A DNA stretch of 64,000 nt, from assembly GCA_963743575.1 (NCBI GenBank), contig CAVUQC010000007.1, positions 496,001-560,000 on the forward strand. Direction: 5' to 3'. Source of the DNA: DASUPK01 sp963743575. Lineage in GTDB: Bacteria; Actinomycetota; Thermoleophilia; Solirubrobacterales; 70-9. Below, piece by piece: positions 61,984-64,000 of this stretch. The notes beneath the pieces were generated by a model, which was not told the DNA's origin, ran no database searches, and saw nothing but the letters and a program-made list of their open reading frames with translations. The position numbers and the translations under genes were made by a program. Numbering within the stretch: position 1 is the stretch's first letter; each line of letters starts with the position of its first letter.

Positions 61984-64000
61984 TCAGACCCGCCCGCGCG
62001 GCGGGGTGCCCTTCTTCGGTGCCCCGTCTTCGCCCACCAGCTTCTGTAGCCCCTTCTCGTCGATCACGTCGACGCCGAGCTCCTCGGCCTTGGCGAGCTT
62101 CGTGCCGGGGCTGTCGCCGGCGATCACGTAGTCGGTCTTCTTCGAGACCGAGTTGACGACCTTGCCGCCGGCGAGGCGGATCAGGCGCGTGGCCTGCTCG
62201 CGGCTCAAATTGGGCAGGGTGCCGGTCAGCACCAGCGTCTTGCCGTCCAGGGGGCCGCCCTGCTTGCGCCGCTCTGATGGGTCGAGCTCCATCCGAAGTC
62301 CCGCCTTCCGAAGCCGCTCGATCAGCTTCCTGGTGCGGTCCTCTGAGAGCTCCTCGTAGATCTGCTCGGCCAGGATCGGCCCGATCCCCTCCGCCTGGAC
62401 GATCTGCTCCGGATCGGCCGCAAGAAGCGCGTCCATCGTGCCGAAGTGCTCGGCCAGCGACTCGGCGTTGACGAAACCGATTCCCGGGATGCCGAGCGCG
62501 TACAGCACGCGCGAGAAGGGCATCTTCTTCGCGTTCTCGATCTCCTCGACCAGGTTCTCGGCTGAGATCTCGCCGAAGCCCTCGAGCTCGGCGATCCGCT
62601 CGGCGGTGAGATCGAAGATGTCGGCGGCGTCGGAGATCACACCCTCCTGGAGGAAGCGGTAGGCGTTCTTCTCGCCGAGCCCCTCGATCTCCAGGGCGCC
62701 GCGGAAGTGCTTGACGTGTTGGAACTGCTGTCCGGGGCAGCCGGTGCGGTTGGGGCAGATCGTGAACACGCCGTCCTCGGGCTTTACGGTCGTCGTTCCG
62801 CAGAGCGGGCACTTCTTGGGCGGTCTCGGCTTTCGCGTCCCCTTCTTGCGGCGCTGGATGATCGGTGAGACGACCTGCGGGATCACATCCCCGGCGCGCA
62901 TGACGACCACCTCGTCGCCCTCGCGGACGTCCTTGCGCTCCAGGTCCTCCTCGTTGTGGAGGGTGGCGGTGCTCACGGTGACGCCGCTGAGGTGCACCGG
63001 CTCGAGCATCGCGAAGGGCAGCAGATGCCCGGTGCGCCCGACGTTCCAGACGATCTTGTTGAGCTTCGTCGTCGCCGTCGTCGGCGGGAACTTCCACGCC
63101 ACCGCCCAGCGGGGCTCGCGCCCAGCCACGCCCAGCTCTCGCTGCAGGCCACGGTCATCGACCTTGATGACCACTCCGTCGATCTCGAAGTCGAGAGCGT
63201 CGCGGCGGTTCTCCCACCAGCGACAGCGCTCGGCCACCTCGTCGACGCCGTGCAGGATCGAGATATCCTCGTTCACCTTGAAGCCGCGCTCGCTAAGCCA
63301 CTCGAGCGACTCGGAGTGGCTCTCGGGCTCCCAGCCGGCCAGCGCAGCCACCCCGTAGCACCAGATCGACAGCGGGCGCGTGGCGGTGATCGAGGAGTCG
63401 AGCTGCCGCAGCGAGCCCGCCGCCGCGTTGCGCGGGTTGGCGAAGGTCGCTTCTCCGTCCTGGGCGCGCTGCTCGTTCACCTTGGTGAAGCCGGCGATCG
63501 GCAGGTAGATCTCTCCCCGCACCTCGACCAGCTCCGGCGCTTCGGTGATCTTCAGCGGGATCGCCTTGATCGTCTTCAGATTCTGGGTGACGTCCTCGCC
63601 GACCCGGCCGTCACCGCGGGTCGCCCCGCGGGTGAAAACTCCGTTCTCGTAGGTGAGCGAGATCGCCAGGCCGTCGACCTTCGGCTCGGTTACGTAGCGG
63701 ATCTCTCGCCCGGAGATGTCGAGCCGTTCAAGCTGGCGCTCCACCCTCTTCGCCCAGGCGCGGAGCTCGTCCTCGTTGCGAGCATTCGCGAGCGAGAGCA
63801 TCGGCTCGTGATGGGTGACCTGCTTGAACTTGTCGAGGGGCTTCCCGCCGACTCGCTGCGTGGGAGAGTCGGGGGTGACGAGCTCGGGATTCGCCTCCTC
63901 GATCTCGCGCAGCTCGCGGAGCAGATCGTCGTAGTCGATGTCCGAGATCGTCGGGTCGTCGAGCACGTAGTAGCTGTGATCGTGCTTCTCGATCTCCCGC
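61984..64000 (-). CDS. ligA: NAD-dependent DNA ligase (5' end outside window)
   Basis: The window holds about 672 residues of the NAD-dependent ligase that seals nicks during replication and repair. The frame stays open past the last base, where SYYVLDDPTISDIDYD is the usual N-terminal motif, so only the extreme N-terminus is missing. Visible domains: adenylation domain with the catalytic Lys in TEPKVDGLA, OB fold, a four-Cys zinc finger (CPLCG...CPNRTGCPGQ), helix-hairpin-helix repeats (ALGIPGIGFVNAE, EGIGPILAE) and a C-terminal BRCT domain (GKTLVLTGTLPN). Confidence 0.96.
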   Translation of the reverse strand, partial: REIEKHDHSYYVLDDPTISDIDYDDLLRELREIEEANPELVTPDSPTQRVGGKPLDKFKQVTHHEPMLSLANARNEDELRAWAKRVERQLERLDISGREIRYVTEPKVDGLAISLTYENGVFTRGATRGDGRVGEDVTQNLKTIKAIPLKITEAPELVEVRGEIYLPIAGFTKVNEQRAQDGEATFANPRNAAAGSLRQLDSSITATRPLSIWCYGVAALAGWEPESHSESLEWLSERGFKVNEDISILHGVDEVAERCRWWENRRDALDFEIDGVVIKVDDRGLQRELGVAGREPRWAVAWKFPPTTATTKLNKIVWNVGRTGHLLPFAMLEPVHLSGVTVSTATLHNEEDLERKDVREGDEVVVMRAGDVIPQVVSPIIQRRKKGTRKPRPPKKCPLCGTTTVKPEDGVFTICPNRTGCPGQQFQHVKHFRGALEIEGLGEKNAYRFLQEGVISDAADIFDLTAERIAELEGFGEISAENLVEEIENAKKMPFSRVLYALGIPGIGFVNAESLAEHFGTMDALLAADPEQIVQAEGIGPILAEQIYEELSEDRTRKLIERLRKAGLRMELDPSERRKQGGPLDGKTLVLTGTLPNLSREQATRLIRLAGGKVVNSVSKKTDYVIAGDSPGTKLAKAEELGVDVIDEKGLQKLVGEDGAPKKGTPPRGRV

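Overview
The window is high-GC DNA from an actinobacterium. Frequent GTG/TTG starts, a six-gene Mce cluster, PASTA/Ig-like exported proteins with Arg/Lys-rich tails, and a SigA-like factor with an unusual C-terminal domain suggest the Thermoleophilia/Solirubrobacterales. That placement is an inference from gene content; no rRNA or marker search was possible. Both ends cut a gene: a methyltransferase on the left and NAD-dependent DNA ligase (ligA) on the right.

Layout. 1-9 kb: lipid and central metabolism (SDR, lactonase-like hydrolase, PlsC acyltransferase, glycerol kinase, glycosyltransferase, biotin-carrier domain protein, enoyl-CoA hydratase homologue, MMPL transporter). 9-18.6 kb: a sigma factor, a cupin, then the biotin pathway bioB-bioF-bioD. 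bioA is separated from the other bio genes by a MarR regulator flanked by two DHA2-type drug exporters, with a clear MarR-type operator and a CRP-type palindrome. 18.6-34.4 kb: rubredoxin, Nudix, a flavin-binding protein and an SCP2 sterol-carrier protein. Then six consecutive Mce/MlaD proteins on the minus strand, a TetR regulator and a cholesterol-oxidase-like GMC enzyme, with a palindromic operator at the GMC start. This looks like a lipid or sterol uptake/oxidation region, but no YrbE permease is visible. Superoxide dismutase follows.

35.7-44.25 kb is an integrated mobile element in the 3' end of a tRNA-Pro(CGG) gene. It has imperfect 47/48-bp direct repeats at its ends and paired CGGTAGC motifs just inside both ends. 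A translationally coupled trio encodes a replication-relaxation-like protein, an excisionase-like protein and a tyrosine integrase. The cargo is a 1812-residue Sec-exported Rhs/YD-repeat protein with a beta-helix N-terminus and a 161-residue, ten-cysteine, glycine-zipper-rich C-terminal tip. A 76-residue two-helix membrane protein follows it. I interpret these two as a polymorphic toxin with a membrane-embedded immunity protein, carried on a mobile element. This is the most interesting system in the window.

44.3-51.2 kb is a minus-strand cluster of exported proteins: three paralogous beta-rich proteins, a large lipoprotein with Cys-paired Ig-like repeats that is interrupted by a C7-tract frameshift, and a DsbA-like thiol oxidoreductase. 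A fourth, broken paralogue with a PASTA domain lies at 61.2-62.0 kb. 51.2-64 kb holds Nif3-like, a small IF2N-like protein, FadD, glycerate kinase, a large secreted lipase-like protein, SDR, patatin, a PBP4-type carboxypeptidase and ligA.

A separate surprise is a ~98-nt structured repeat present twice (13.5 kb and 21.6 kb). Both copies begin exactly at the stop codon of the upstream gene.
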